A program made the translations under genes and the position numbers. A DNA stretch of 64,000 nucleotides from Enoplolaimus lenunculus (Eukaryota; Nematoda; Enoplea; Enoplida; Thoracostomopsidae): contig JASANG010002875.1 of NCBI GenBank assembly GCA_030248215.1, positions 62,001-126,000 on the forward strand, given 5' to 3'. Shown here piece after piece: positions 11,641-23,797 of the stretch. The first letter of the stretch is position 1. Each line of letters begins with the position of its first letter. The notes under the pieces were generated by a model. It ran no database searches. It was given only the letters and a program-made list of their open reading frames with translations, and had not been told where the DNA came from.

Positions 11641-12961
11641 CATGTATTAGCGTGGGATGTTAAGCTTGGTTACGTAAACACTTTGGATACCTATATCACG
11701 TAAGGAAGAATGGTTAGCTACGTTCTGATATTTTAATGCCGTTTAGTATATATGTATTAGATTTGAATTTTTAATGCGTCGCATCCTGGACTGGTGATGG
11801 AATAAATTGTTTTTGGGAAATCAATTGAAGCTCACCACACATATCATACATACTTACCCTTGTGCATTGCTCGCTGCAGTAGGCAATGATTTAACATTTT
11901 CAATCCGGTGCAGCGAGGGTTATAACGTTTTATCGTATACACAAAACTTCAGCTACATATAACCATCAACAGACCGATTAAAATTTCGAATAGTAAAACA
12001 ATGCATTCGTTAGTTTGTTTTTTGACAAAATTACTGGAAATAATGCATAAAACTGCGTACTTGTATCCGGCTATTTATAACGAGGCATTTCCCTTCGACG
12101 TTTTTAATGTTCGGCTCTAAATTGGGGACTTACGTACGCTCTCAGTTCGTATTTGGTTGATTTGTAAAGCGGATAACTTGTTAGATATTTCAGCAAATGT
12201 ATACGTACATACATACTATACCGTATATATTACATGCACCTAATCTTACAATTTTAACTATAAAGTCAATAGGACAAAGCCGTAAATTTGGTCGTATTTG
12301 TTATATTGTTGTTCGTAACTTGTTAATTAAATATGTATTTCTTGAAATTTATTTTTCCTCATTTAAAATTGTGCAACAGTAAACAGAGTGCTGATATTCG
12401 TCCGGAAGTGGTGACTATTTCTAAAGCTTATTTCTTGTATTTTGTTTTTGTGAACCTGTATTAGATTTCAGGTTTATCGGTCGTTACAGTCACTCGTAAA
12501 AATTAACGAATCTAGCACGTTATCGACAATGAAATATGTTACATTTAGCCGGACATCTTACAATAGCACGGCAGCAAGTCTTATGAAGGGGAACATAAGG
12601 GTTTCGGACGACCTACAACCTAGATTGAAATTTGTCTAGTAGGCCAGGGCGAATATTTGTGGTTCACTTTCTTCTGACTTAGGCCCTACAGTGGGCCTGT
12701 CGGCATAGAGCGGGTTTTGAGACAGTCTGGGGGCGGATTCTATTAAAAGTTACGAACTAATCTACGACTATCTAAATACGATTTTGATTTTTGATCTTGC
12801 TGTCTTGTTATACAATTGGTGTCACCAGTAATTTTACAAAAAGTCATGTTTTTGGAGTCTTTTTGAAAAATAGACCCCCGGTAATCCGTTTTGGTTCCCA
12901 CTGTTATCACGAGACCTATTTTTAATTTTTAATAATTCAAACCCTTACGTATGTACATGGT
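11641..12961. other. No supported gene; possible small exons only
   Basis: Several pyrimidine-AG sites (for example about 12192 and 12471) could be acceptors of a linking exon for the unknown plus-strand gene, but none gives a distinctive peptide. Confidence 0.3.
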
Positions 12962-13519
12962 CAGGGTGCAACCAGAATTCCCGTTCAGGCATTTTTCGCA
13001 TTCCAGTTCCAGTTGCGGTAAATTTTTACCGTAATTAAAAATTCCGGTATTAAATTTTGGTCGGTGGAAAGTAAGATATTTTACTAAAAATGACGATATA
13101 GTATATAAACCTCCACAACCGCTGAAAACGTCGAAGGTAGATTTCGCTTCAATCAATATACAGCAGATAAAGTGAATACATATGTCATCTCCAACTACGC
13201 TGCAAAAAATGGTGAGTCACATGGGCTCTCTCCGAAATAGGATTTTCGTGACTACACAAATTGAGTCAAAATTCGACTTCGCCAGAGTCAAATTCGGTTC
13301 ATTGAGTAGCACTCAGTTAATGTAGTCCCGAAAAGCCTATTTCGGGGCGAGTCAATTTGACTCACCGTTTTTTGCAGTGTAGGGTTATTTCACCATTAAT
13401 ATTGCAAAAAGAAAATTAAAACGAATTTTTCGGTGGCATGTGTTTTTCATTTTCCGGTTAAGTTTCCGGTATTTTTTCAAATTCCGGTTCCGATAAATTG
13501 TAATTCCGGTTGCACACTG
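12962..13519. mobile_element. hAT MITE (CCGGTT-array) with a nested TA-flanked MITE
   Basis: Starts CAGGGTGCAACC and ends GGTTGCACACTG; 8-bp duplications TACATGGT/TACATTGT differ at one base. The body is interrupted by the element at 13198-13379. Without the insert it is about 375 bp, the usual size of this family. Confidence 0.78.
13198..13379. mobile_element. TA-flanked MITE nested in a hAT MITE
   Basis: Inverted ends CGCTGCAAAAAATGGTGAGT and ACTCACCGTTTTTTGCAGTG, flanked by TA on both sides (13196-13197 and 13380-13381). At 182 bp with no coding capacity it is a typical Tc1/mariner-type MITE. It is younger than its host element. Confidence 0.75.
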
Positions 13520-13619
13520 TACATTGTATATATATGATTTGCATATATGTATATTATGTGCGCAGTGTGTTAGATATTGGGTCAGTATATATCATGTATT
13601 TCGTGTTAGCGCGTAAACT

Positions 13620-13700
13620 TGGGATGACCGAATGGTTTAGGCGTGGACTTTAATGCTAGAGATGGGGCTTCATCCTTGGCAATTCTGAGCAAGAGTTTTT
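13620..13700 (+). mobile_element. tRNA-like SINE head (weak)
   Basis: GGATGACCGAATGGTTTAGG resembles a tRNA 5' half with A box, and GGGGCTTCATCC could be a decayed B box. No cloverleaf is convincing. Confidence 0.3.
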
Positions 13701-13780
13701 ACTCTTTTGTGCTGTAGATCTAACTCAGGTTGGACTTGAGTTTAATACTTCATACAAATATTTTATCTAACAGAAACAAA

Positions 13781-16700
13781 TTGGCAAATACAAATCTCAC
13801 AACTGACTTATTAGGCATAAATTCAGAACTGTGGCTAAATGTTTCGAGGCTTTCAAAACCAGAAGAATGGGTATCTCTGAAAAACTTCGCACTTCGTCAT
13901 CAGCATGATATGATACCGGGCGTTTTCAAAGGTATAGCTCAGCACTTTTTCCTCACCAAACCAGTGATAACCTGTAGCCAGGAGGATTTCACAGCGTTGC
14001 ACAACGCACTTTTTATCTCCAGAATTCAAATCCAGCATTATATAGGTATATATTTGTCGAGTCTAAAAATTTTTTGTGGAGCTAAATTGAAAATTGCCAC
14101 TGGGTATTAAGAAATCAAAAATTAACATTCCAGCGGCATTCCGTAGATCTGGCTGATATGCGAACCTATACTGCGAATACAGCTTTTACAGATCAGTTTG
14201 TTTAGAATCGAGTCGCGGGAAATTTCTGACATTTTGTTAGTCAAGTGGTTACATCGCAAGCTAAAGATAACTGAGAAAGGATTTTGGGTCTTTAAAAATC
14301 GAATTTTTCAAGAACTCAAATTTAGACGTGAAGTGGAATGATCGAGGAAAGCTGAAATACGCAAAAGCTTTCAAAATCCAGCCATTTTGAGCACACACCG
14401 GCTGAGGAAGAACCAGAACCGAAAAGACCCAAAAATATTACAAAAATGTCTCTGAAATGTAATACAAAAATGAGTCGCAAAAAATAAACGCCTTACATTC
14501 AGTTTGTTAATTTAGATTGTTGTTCTTGTAACACCAGAGTTTACGACGGTAGTAAAAAATTAACATTTTACATGACAGCTGTGTGATAAAATCGCGTTGC
14601 GGCTGCGTCGTTTGCGTACATTCTAGTCAGACTACAACCAGAATTTGAATGCCTATTACTTAAACTCATCTCGGGTAATGAATAAAATGTTTTAAAGAAT
14701 TGGGTCAGCGTTTGCTTTTACCAATTCTTCATTGCCGCTTTTAGGGACTGCTTGTTGAAGTTGTGTGATGTAACACAATATGTATTGTTATTACAGAATC
14801 AATGCACAATATGCAATTTTTGTTTACGGCTTCACCATAAGGTGTAACAAATTGTGCAGTAGTCATCCAGCAGGAAGACAAAAGTATCACATTAGACATT
14901 AGATCATTCTCGGTGTATAGTTGTGTGGCTTGCATTTAAAAAAAGTAATAATTGCGTATCCACAGCGGGAGTGTTTTCACAATCAGGGGTGACGGTTTGC
15001 GCGCCATGCCTTCTAATGATTTTGGACCAAAGGTTTGTAGGAACTTTTTCTGTTGTAACACAACTTCCCTACTTTGAAATTTTTATACAACGTAATTCTG
15101 TCCGAAATCCTTACCCTGACGACTACACCACTGATTACACAATTTGTCAACCATAATGTTTGTGTACAGTGAACATTGAAGTATTTAATGACATATATGT
15201 ATATGTATGTATTGCTGAACTATATTATATATGTTGTCGGCCTCTGTATTCTGTAATGTGTGATCTAAAAACACTATGTATAATACATAAAAACTTGTAG
15301 TGTGGTGCATTTTTTTAACTGTAATTAAACTGAGTCGATGGAAGTATTTTCAGAGTTTGGTGCTGTCTCTGAATGTTGGAGGTTACAAGATTAGCTAGCT
15401 AGGACTAATTACGCCAACTGTTATAGGTTTGAACATGCGTAGAAATAAACATGTAGCGAAGGATTAAGTTGTTATCAGGGTGCAACCGGAATTCCGGTTC
15501 CGGCATTTTTCACCTTCCGGTTCCGGTAAATTTTTACCGGAATTAAAAATTCCGGTATTAAAATTTGGTAGGCGGAAATTAAGATGTTTTACTGAAAACT
15601 GATAAAAATTTCATAGATTTCATTCGTGTAGTGTATAAACATTGCCATTCGCCGAAAATAAACCATCGAAGGCAGATTTCGCATTCGTGGGTTTTGGAAA
15701 TCTAAACTCCAACTAGGGTTATTTCACCAATAATATTGCAAAAAAGATGTAATTCCGGTTGGACCCTGGTTGTTATGTGTATCATTATCTGCATGCAACT
15801 GGGCATTGCCAGATATCCGTGACAAGTGTACCGTTACTGCGCAAACTGTTATTTGTGTGTAACCAAAATAGCAGCTTCCCAGGATGGTAACGAATTCACG
15901 ATTTGACCGAAAACGCTGTATCCTGTCTGTTCTTTAAACGTAGTCTATTAAAATTGGAATCGACATCGGTATTGGCATATTTTCAGAACAATAATCGGCA
16001 TCGGCAAAAATTATTCTATCGGCACATCCCTAATTCGAACCGACAATTCTTACCGCATCCGAACTTTTGTTGCTTCCATAAACTTCCGCATAGAGTTTTA
16101 TTTGCACTAACGGAAATAATTATATCAGATTCCGCTTTACTATTTTGGTATCCGGTTGCGTTGCAAAATGTTTTGTAAGTATACTTTGCGTTGAAATGAC
16201 AACATTAACGTTGAGTAGAGTGTATAATTGTTTTATTATGCAATGAATTGACTTACGTAGTATTACATATGTATGTACGTAATAATGCGATGTGGGAACC
16301 CATATATCTAGATACAGTTCTTACGTATATTGACGCATTATACTGATATATAGTTGGACAGAAGCAAAAAAGTGACCATAAATTTATGTAGTTTTAATTA
16401 ATATGTTATTGAGCGTAGGTAAACTACGAGACAACTCGGAGTTTCGCGAAGCGTTTTATGTGTCTTACTCGGTGGTCGTAAGGTGGAATAAACTTTTGTT
16501 TGAAAGCTTATTATCCAGGGGTGTTAACCTCGCGTTGGGGTTTTAAAATTTTAAGCAGTTTGTAAGTTACACGCTCTAATTTGAATAATTGCTTAAGCCC
16601 AAATTAAGAGTTATCGTTTTTTACATTATTTCACTAAATTAGGGTTACAAGCAATCTAATTTCAGTGCTAAAGCGTTTTTGGGTACCAAGAATCGGAATA

Positions 16701-19700
16701 AATTGATTGCAAACTAATTTGTACATTAGCTTACTTGGAAAGTAATTGCTTCAAAATGTGTTCGTACTTTATAAGCTTGGAATATTTAATAACTAGACTG
16801 ATTTTAAAAGTAAGTATACCCGAGTTTCGCTCAGTACAGTAGTTTCACTACTATAGTGACTGCCCAGTATAAATCACAAAAGACGTCTTGCTTACAAGTT
16901 AGTTTGGCGAGATTATCTTTCGTTGTTTTTAATCAAGAAACTTGTTCATTCACTGATTATGTACTGATGTATTTTACTCTATTTTAATATATTTTATGTA
17001 ATACGTGGTTTCTATGCTAGAAAAAAATTGGTTTTTGCGCATTTTCGATCTAACACGCCATAAATACGAAATGAAATTTTCTAGCCAAAGTTTTAAGTAT
17101 TTTCATTGTGAGTGATGTTTATTTCCGAAATTGACATGTTGTCAGCTTTGCGACTATGTTAGTTTTGCAAGCTGTCAGCATGTGCGCCATAACAATAAAT
17201 CGTTCATATGCCAATCTAATGTTTATAGTTTGCATGTATTCACATTGCATGCTGATCACCTTGATACCAGATGGCCAACACGATGTGGAATTTTTTTAAT
17301 ACAAAACGTACTATGCGAAATCTTTTGCTTTGGTAGCGCTTGCTTCCTGCTGTATCGCTGTTTAGCATACGCTAATTTTCTGAATCCAGATTCCAATTTT
17401 ACTGATGCAACTGTCCTCTGCCAACACTTCTGTGCTGTTATTGCAGAACCATTCCTTTTGTAGTTTTCTGTTTTCCTCGTTACAGCGCAGCCGATGGTTC
17501 TACAACTGGAACTTGTCAATGATAAATTGCCTAGCGACTACAAGCTGATTGGCCGTTACTCGGGCAATGCTTTTGAATTTCTATACGGACAACGCCATGT
17601 AATGACTACGGTTGAATTTTGTCACAAATGGCGAACATTTACGCTGGAAAGTGTTGATCCAAAGTGCAATGTGAGTTTCTAATATTTTATAAAATAAATT
17701 GCGGTGGAAAATCAAGTAAAAAGTGTATATGTCGTAGCATAAACTACTACGCGGGATATTTCGAAATAGCTCAAAGTTCGTCTACGCCTTTTTTTGGCAA
17801 GTTTTCTATAAAACCCAGCAGTAATTTGGTGATGAAAATTATTTCAAATTCCTGTTCCGGATCTTACATAAAAGTTCAATTCCTGTTCCGGTAAAATTCT
17901 TGATGTAATCCCTGTTATATATTAAACTTGATAATGAAATTGCTGAAAATTTGCTTTAGCCATTTTTGGCAAGTTTTAAAAAATGCAGCACTAATTCGGC
18001 GATGAAAATTATTTCAAATTCCAGTTCCTGTTCCTCTTCGTGCGAAGAAATTCAGTTCCTGTTCCGGTAAAATAGCAGGGTGCAACCGTAATTCCGATTC
18101 CGATTACAATTCCTATTCATGCAATCGAAATTGGAATTTTAAAGTTCTAATTTCAATCCTACTTGTTGAAAAACGTTGCATAACAATTCTGCATTGTTTA
18201 TCTATTAAGTTGCTTTCCATGAGTTAACTTATTAATAATTGATTGTAGTTTAGCTTTACAGAACAAAAATCATGGCCAATTTGTTTATGCGACGTTTTTG
18301 AAAATTGTTGCAAGCCAAGAGACACCATAAATCAACATTAAATATCAATAAAAATTATACGTACAGTCACATACTTTCTGGTTCCGGTTCCGATTACAAT
18401 TCCGGTATGAATTTGCGGTTCAGATTCCGATCTAGTATAATATAGTTCCTCTTTGCAGCCTGATATATATGATTTATATAACAGTGTGCGACCCGATATC
18501 CGGCTCCGGCAAAAAATCGACATCCGGCTCAGGTATTTTAACTTGCCTGATTTTGTTTTAAAAAACTTCAAAAAATTTATACCATCATTTGTATTTATTC
18601 CAAGTACCATCAAACTGATTGACGTACTTTCACGTATCTTTTCTGTCATACATATAATGTAATTGTTTGCCTGCGGCCGTGACCTTTACAATCTTTAATG
18701 GGTTACAATAACGCTGGAAAACCAGATATAGATGACGAGTGTTATTCTACAGGCGTAACAGAATATATCTCAGCATATTTCTATAAGGCTAAGCGTAAAC
18801 TTCAGCGTACAAATGGTCTAAATAACTAAGCCTAAGCCTAAGCGAAAACAACAGCCTTAATCCGAGAAATGAAAAGTCTCGGTCTCGGTCAACTTTTGGT
18901 CGTTACGTAAAATTTTCAAAATAAAATATTTCTAATAATGCTTTTTTTGTGGTTGTTTGTGTTTTTCATAGTTTTTGTTCGTTTTCAGAATATCTGCTAA
19001 TAATTATTTCATAACTATGGAAATTCATAGATCATAGCGCAATTCAGGCATTACTTGCTTCAACAATATTAACTTCTGTTTTTACAGGTCTACCAGCATT
19101 TGCTGAATCCTCGACTTCTAGTGTCGGTTCCAAACCACCGATACTCAAGAAACCGAGACTTGCCAAATTCGGAGACTTGCTGAGACTGAGACCGCAACTC
19201 CCATCCTTGATCTTAATACCCACCTCAGTTTTATAGTACCTATAGAAAACTGGATGCGGTAGAGTCGGTGTTAAGGTGCTAAAATGCATCGGTGTGAGAT
19301 GTTAAATGTCACGTAAACACTTTGGGTACCTTAAGCCACGGATGGATGAATTGTAAGTCAAGTTCTGTTATTTGAATGCAATGTAATATTCCATTTTAAT
19401 TCATTATCCGGCTCCGTCAGTTTTTGGCATCCGGTCGTACCCTGATATATGTATGTATGTCTATATCTGAAAATTACAACCTGCTATGTTGTACTAATAC
19501 ACAACATGTATGGTTGGTTCTTCGGGCAGCTTCAATTTTGATTGATTTATTTCCAATATTAGTTATATATGTAACAACTACTGACGACGTGTTTTTTCTG
19601 CGCATGGTTCTAAATCATATTTAGTGATGTAATTTTATTGTTACCTTTTTCAGGACACAATTAATCTCAATTTTTTGATCTCGGTTCACGTAGAAAATGA

Positions 19701-20636
19701 ATGTTGGCTTGCTGCACCTTCAAATCTTAGGTAGGTTAAGTACGCTATGCTTACGAGCGATATGCAGGATGTCATTGAAATTTAGAAAAATTAAAGCATT
19801 CAAATGAATGTCTTTGGAGTCATAACTATAACGTTGTTTCATGAACGGTTTTAGCTCAAGCATTGCATATATGTTTTGACTACATCCGATAAAAACGCAG
19901 GAAAGCTGTTTTCCGATCCGCTAAGTCAATTTCCAAAAGTGTTGGAACTGGGCCAATCACAGTTGCTGTAATTTTGATAGTAAGATTATTACCATAATTA
20001 GTATAACATATGTAACTCATGAGTGCAAAGTTTAAATTTCATTTTTTATTGATTTTACTATTTTTCAGATTACGCACGTTTGAAGAACCAACGTTTAACT
20101 CCACGGTGAAATCAAAACAGTTCGAATCATTTGTGACGTTTCGTCAAAGATGCGTCAGATGTGACTTAACAGATTTCCTGCTGGCCAAAGTAATTATTGC
20201 AAAATTTTCTGTTTACACTAACTAACAGCGTTTATTAAATTTAATTCAACAGATTATAAAACTATCTTCAACTTTGAAGCGGGTTATGAAACACCGACAT
20301 ATGCAGGTACCAAACAGGCGTTCATCACGTGTGAGCAGTTTTAAGTATAATTTAAGGTAAGATTTCAAATGGAGTGGGATTGTTTGTATCTCAGCTAAAT
20401 TTGCTCATATTTTTTAATTAGTGAACTAAGTGGGAAGTAGTTTGTACACAAAACCACAAGTATCTATAGGTGCGGCAGATTTTAACGCACTATTAAGATT
20501 TTTCTAATCATAAAGTACTAATGTGTTCTTTTCATATTATTGTAGCCCCGATGCCGTCATGGAATTATGCGTCGAGATAATTTTCGAAATTGTTTCGCTT
20601 CAGATAAAGTTGTTTGCTATAACCCAAGAGCCTTAG
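13781..20636 (+). CDS. Multi-exon gene of unrecognised family (3' portion)
   Basis: Six exons chain in compatible phase: 13770-14046 (acceptor CTAACAG, donor ATAG/GTATAT), 17486-17670 (TTACAG; CAAT/GTGAGT), 19655-19731 (TTTTCAG; TTAG/GTAGGT), 20070-20188 (TTTCAG; CAAA/GTAATT), 20252-20355 (CAACAG; TAAG/GTAAGA) and 20547-20636, ending in TAG. Each boundary is within a few bases. Recognisable stretches are ELWLNVSRLSKPEEWVSL, GRYSGNAFEFLYGQRH and EFCHKWRTFTLE, FLISVHVENECWLA, and a C-terminus with hydrophobic VMELCVEIIFEIVSLQIKLF. The product seems soluble and mixed alpha/beta; I see no signal peptide, repeats or catalytic motif and do not recognise the family. The 5' end is unresolved (candidate start at 10931; the first listed exon begins in phase 2, so an upstream exon must exist). 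Introns contain MITEs at 15476-15768 and elsewhere. Confidence 0.6.
14111..15475. other. Intronic stretch, no further exon supported
   Basis: Lies inside the long intron of the unknown gene. Short open frames at 14741-14935 (minus) and 14923-15156 (plus) lack family resemblance and are not called. Confidence 0.35.
15476..15768. mobile_element. hAT MITE, CCGGTT-array subfamily
   Basis: Ends CAGGGTGCAACCGGAATTCC and AATTCCGGTTGGACCCTG, with exact 8-bp duplication GTTGTTAT (15468-15475 and 15769-15776). Confidence 0.85.
15945..16035. mobile_element. Fragment of the TCGGCA-array hAT MITE
   Basis: Contains TCGGCATCGGCAAAAATT-type hexamers and the terminus TCGGCACATCCCTA, matching the right ends of 30819-31222 and 42378-42789. 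The left end is missing. Confidence 0.5.
16409..16834 (+). mobile_element. TA-flanked hairpin element (copy A3)
   Basis: Left TA then TTGAGCGTAGG, a decayed GC-rich hairpin and the conserved GTGTTAACCTCGCGTTGGGG block. A possible right end GAGTTTCGCTCAG is followed by TA at 16835-16836. It is more diverged than the copy at 37555. Confidence 0.5.
18074..18464. mobile_element. hAT MITE, GATTCCG-array subfamily (degraded)
   Basis: Starts CAGGGTGCAACCGTAATTCC and shares the interior of 2597-2904. The right end is unclear (possibly TTTGCAGCCTG at about 18463), and no duplication was found. Confidence 0.5.
18482..18860 (+). mobile_element. ATCCGG-array element carrying TTAGGC-like hexamers
   Basis: Starts CAGTGTGCGACCCGATATCC with CCGGCTCCGG arrays. 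Further in it has the GGCGTAACAG segment and three CCTAAG hexamers (18826-18844). An antisense relative spans about 54530-54838, ending in GGTCGCACCCCGG. Confidence 0.5.
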
Positions 20637-20769
20637 CGGAAGATGTGATTTGCAATCCTAATTACCGGCCGCGCTCCAACACGGTGATTACTTCCGGTCG
20701 GTAGTATTTACTAGTGGTCACTTTGGCTGTGTTAACGTGTTTTTGTAACAGTCCAGTTTTTGTTGTAAC

Positions 20770-20856
20770 ATGTTTTTCTCGTTGATAAATGGACTCCCTT
20801 CGAAAATAACGGGTGGACCACAACTTACGTATTTTGCACGTAGCATTTGGACTAAG
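20770..20856 (+). CDS. Candidate first coding exon of an unknown gene
   Basis: ATG at 20770 opens 29 codons (MFFSLINGLPSKITGG... ending FARSIWTK) that run into a good donor AAG/GTAGGT. A GTAACAG acceptor ends 18 bases before the ATG. The peptide starts hydrophobic and has basic residues, compatible with a small mitochondrial or membrane protein. No downstream exon could be assigned before SNX3. Chance is a real alternative. Confidence 0.28.
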
Positions 20857-22340
20857 GTAGGTTAACTATCCCTCCAAGATAGTGGTGGCTGCTCATTGGT
20901 ATCCCCTAAATAATTGTGGTGGTCTTTCAAAATCAAATAATGTTCTACAACTACCACAAAACACAGCTTTAACCTAAGGTTAACTCATAAAAACATTTTA
21001 AAATAAATTAAAATTTAACTGGTTGTCTTCGGAATTGAAGATTAGCGTTAACCTTACCCTAACGTGCATCGCAGAGAGCTGTAACAATCGTTAGGGTATA
21101 GTTATATACGTTTTCACGTTTTCATTGTTAGGGTATGGTTAACGAGGGACAATGCCGTTTTTAGGGCGCAGATGGGAAAAGTTATTATGAACGTTTAATT
21201 AGATATCAAATCCAGATTTTACTTCAGTTTGAATGAAAGATTTCTGCCTTGTCAGAAAAAGCAATTACAACATTATGTTTTTCCACATTTATAATAAGTT
21301 TTATTATATTTGGAACCACAAACATCCGGTAGGTATATGCCTGATAACAATGTCGGTTTTCTGGCATGCTATGCCGGAATCAAATATCCTGTCGCCTCCA
21401 GTATATTGCGTACATTTTGGAGTATTTATTACGTGGAAGTGGCAGTAATCATATTGACGGTCCGATGTAAAGGAACCCAAAAGCATCTTGTCAAGTAAAA
21501 ATGTGTTTAAACGCGAAAATGAGTTTCTTATTATGTAGTATTTTACCGCTGAATTGAAAGGCTTTTCGGTGCTATTAAATGTTTTGGTTGTTACGCTTAT
21601 TTTTAGAAATCTCGGGTATTTTTTCTCAAAGTTGTATCGAACGTTAAAACAAAACGCGCAAAACAAATCTTGTAATATGAAAATTTTCACTACCGAAATT
21701 ACCGGAACCTCCGATAGAAATTCTACCGGAGCCGGAGGTCGATTTTCTACCGGTGTCGGAGACTGCCCTCCTGTTGACCGTTGTGCCCTACGTGCTAAAC
21801 AAACATTTCGCTTCATATATATTTAAAATTTCGTATCGTATATACTGTGATACCATGTTTTTCGTGTATGCGTTAGTGCCTTGTTCTATGTGTTCTTATT
21901 TAGTTCAATGCGTATAGGTTTTAGTTTTTATAGTGGTCATACAAATGACTTGTGTTTTTTACTAGAAATCTGTGATTCACTTGTGCCGCATATATTATTT
22001 TGAATATTGTGAGTAAAAACCTTAGCTTGTTTTAATGTGTTTAATGACTTACTATATAAATGTCTAACTGTGAGCGATATATTATAATTATTATTGTTAT
22101 TATTGTTTAGTTGATTGTTTTTGTTTTAAAGTTCAATACTTTATAGTTCAAGTCGTTGTGAAGGCAGAAAGTTAGCAATGCGTAGCTTAGCGGATTCCAC
22201 CGCAAGTGAAAAATGGTTCGGTCGAAGGGCGACAAATTTTCAGAATTGAAAGTGTAGCTGTTCGTACAGCTTAAATCATGTTAAAATTCAATTAATTTTT
22301 AACAGCCATAATGGATGTCGACAGATTACGACCGTTTATA
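20857..22340. other. Non-coding stretch with decayed repeats
   Basis: Holds a loosely inverted TTAACCTTACCCTAACG / GTTAGGGTATGGTTAACG pair (21050-21140) and a CCGGAACCTCCG-type hexamer array at 21700-21760. The open frames there follow the repeat and are not called. Confidence 0.4.
22188..22250 (+). mobile_element. tRNA-like sequence (weak)
   Basis: TAGCTTAGCGG resembles an A box and GGTTCGGTCGA resembles a B box at suitable spacing. The flanks do not pair as an acceptor stem. Possible SINE head. Confidence 0.25.
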
Positions 22341-22415
22341 ATATAAACACTAGTGATGGGCATCGGAAAGTTGTTAAATATAAACACTAGTGATGGGCAT
22401 CGGAAAGTTGTTAAG
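22341..22415. repeat. 37-bp unit repeated twice
   Basis: A unit containing CACTAGTGATGGGCATCGG is duplicated head to tail almost perfectly. The same word in reverse orientation occurs at about 28240-28262 in front of the importin alpha gene, so it is probably the end of a dispersed hAT-like MITE. Confidence 0.65.
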
Positions 22416-23797
22416 TAATGACTTCGTATTTTTAACAAAAAATTTCCTGAGGGGAAACAATTGTAAGGTACGTAGAACCTTAAGCATCATTTTATCACAA
22501 AGCATTTTCTGAGGGGGCAAATTGCTAGATATGACCTTATTCTATCTCAAAAATATAGTGGAAAAATTGTAAGGTAGGGACCTCATCATTTTATCACAAA
22601 CGAATTCGGTCTGGAGGCGTACGCTCGACCTTCTGCATCGCTAGTTTTGGCTTTTTCACTAGACCTTAATTGAGTAGGGTTTTGTACATGCGGATTAGGG
22701 TTGAAACCGTCTCGGGCTTAGCCTAAACATAAGAATGAGCTTACTTCTAAGCTAAAGCAAAAAATTAGTCTAGCTTAAGCTTACTCTATTGCAGTCCCTC
22801 TCAGAAGAAAGTTCGGCACCTGATCTGTATATGGGCCGGAACATTGCTTCAGTTTTTCTAGACTAAACGTTGACAAATTGTCGATAATATGTTCGTGGTT
22901 GAGCAAAGCGAGCAAATCTATATAGGAATCTGAACTACAAATTTTGTGAGAATAAGGATAATTTGTATTAACAAACATACTATTGATTGAGGGCATCTGT
23001 TAGCTGGTAACATTTTACAAACACGTCGCATGAACAAATTGGCGATGATTTTATGGTTCATTAAAGCTAAACTTCACTCAGTTATTAATAAGTTAACTCA
23101 TCGAAATCAATTTAATAGATAAATTGTTCAGAATTTTTATGCAACATATCACAACAAGTAGATTAAAATTAAAATTTCAAAATTCCGATTCCGATTGATT
23201 GTGCAATCGGAATCTGAACTGGTTTTCAATAGGAATCGGAATTCCGGTTTCACCCGGAAAGCGATAGTATTTAGTTACGCATATGTAGCTATTCGGGTGA
23301 AATTAGATTTTAGATTCCCGTAGTGAAATCGGGTATTTTTACTATGCGATTCCGGTATTTTTTACCACATTTTTCGATATTCTCACCTTTCAAAAATTCA
23401 AGTTTCAATAGTTAATGTTGAACTTCATTAGCGAATTTTGATATTTTTGACCGACATAGTAAGAACCTGAATCCACCGAAAACTAACAATTTAAAAAATT
23501 GCTTTAAAGTAGCGGTTTAACTCTTTCTGTTAACTTGTTTGATGACAAATATTAAAAAAGGTAATGTGTAATTTGTTTCACCATCCAGTTGTGGTGGAAA
23601 ATGTGGTGAAACCTGTACGTTTCATTTGCGGTATTTTTCAAGTTTATTTGCACCTTTACAGCTATTAATATTTTTTAATATTATGTCATTTGCAGAAATA
23701 GTATATAGTTGAAGAATTATCTCTATAAGTACAATTTTATTGATTTACAAATTTTGGTGCGCACAACGTGTAACAGAAAGATATTTTAAACATTATC
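22416..23797. other. Intergenic with decayed MITE sequence
   Basis: About 22960-23260 matches the GATTCCG-array hAT family in reverse orientation, ending GGAATTCCGGTTTCACCC. The remainder up to the SNX3 start has no supported feature. A GTGTAACAG acceptor ends 21 bases before the SNX3 ATG. Confidence 0.45.

Noticed and set aside
17131-17463. 110-codon open frame upstream of the exon at 17486
   Set aside because: Cys-rich but without family features; it ends just before the real acceptor, and the exon chain bypasses it in correct phase.
21304-21826. Long open frames on both strands (up to 170 codons)
   Set aside because: They overlap a CCGGAACCTCCG-type repeat array, disagree with each other, and show no domain resemblance.
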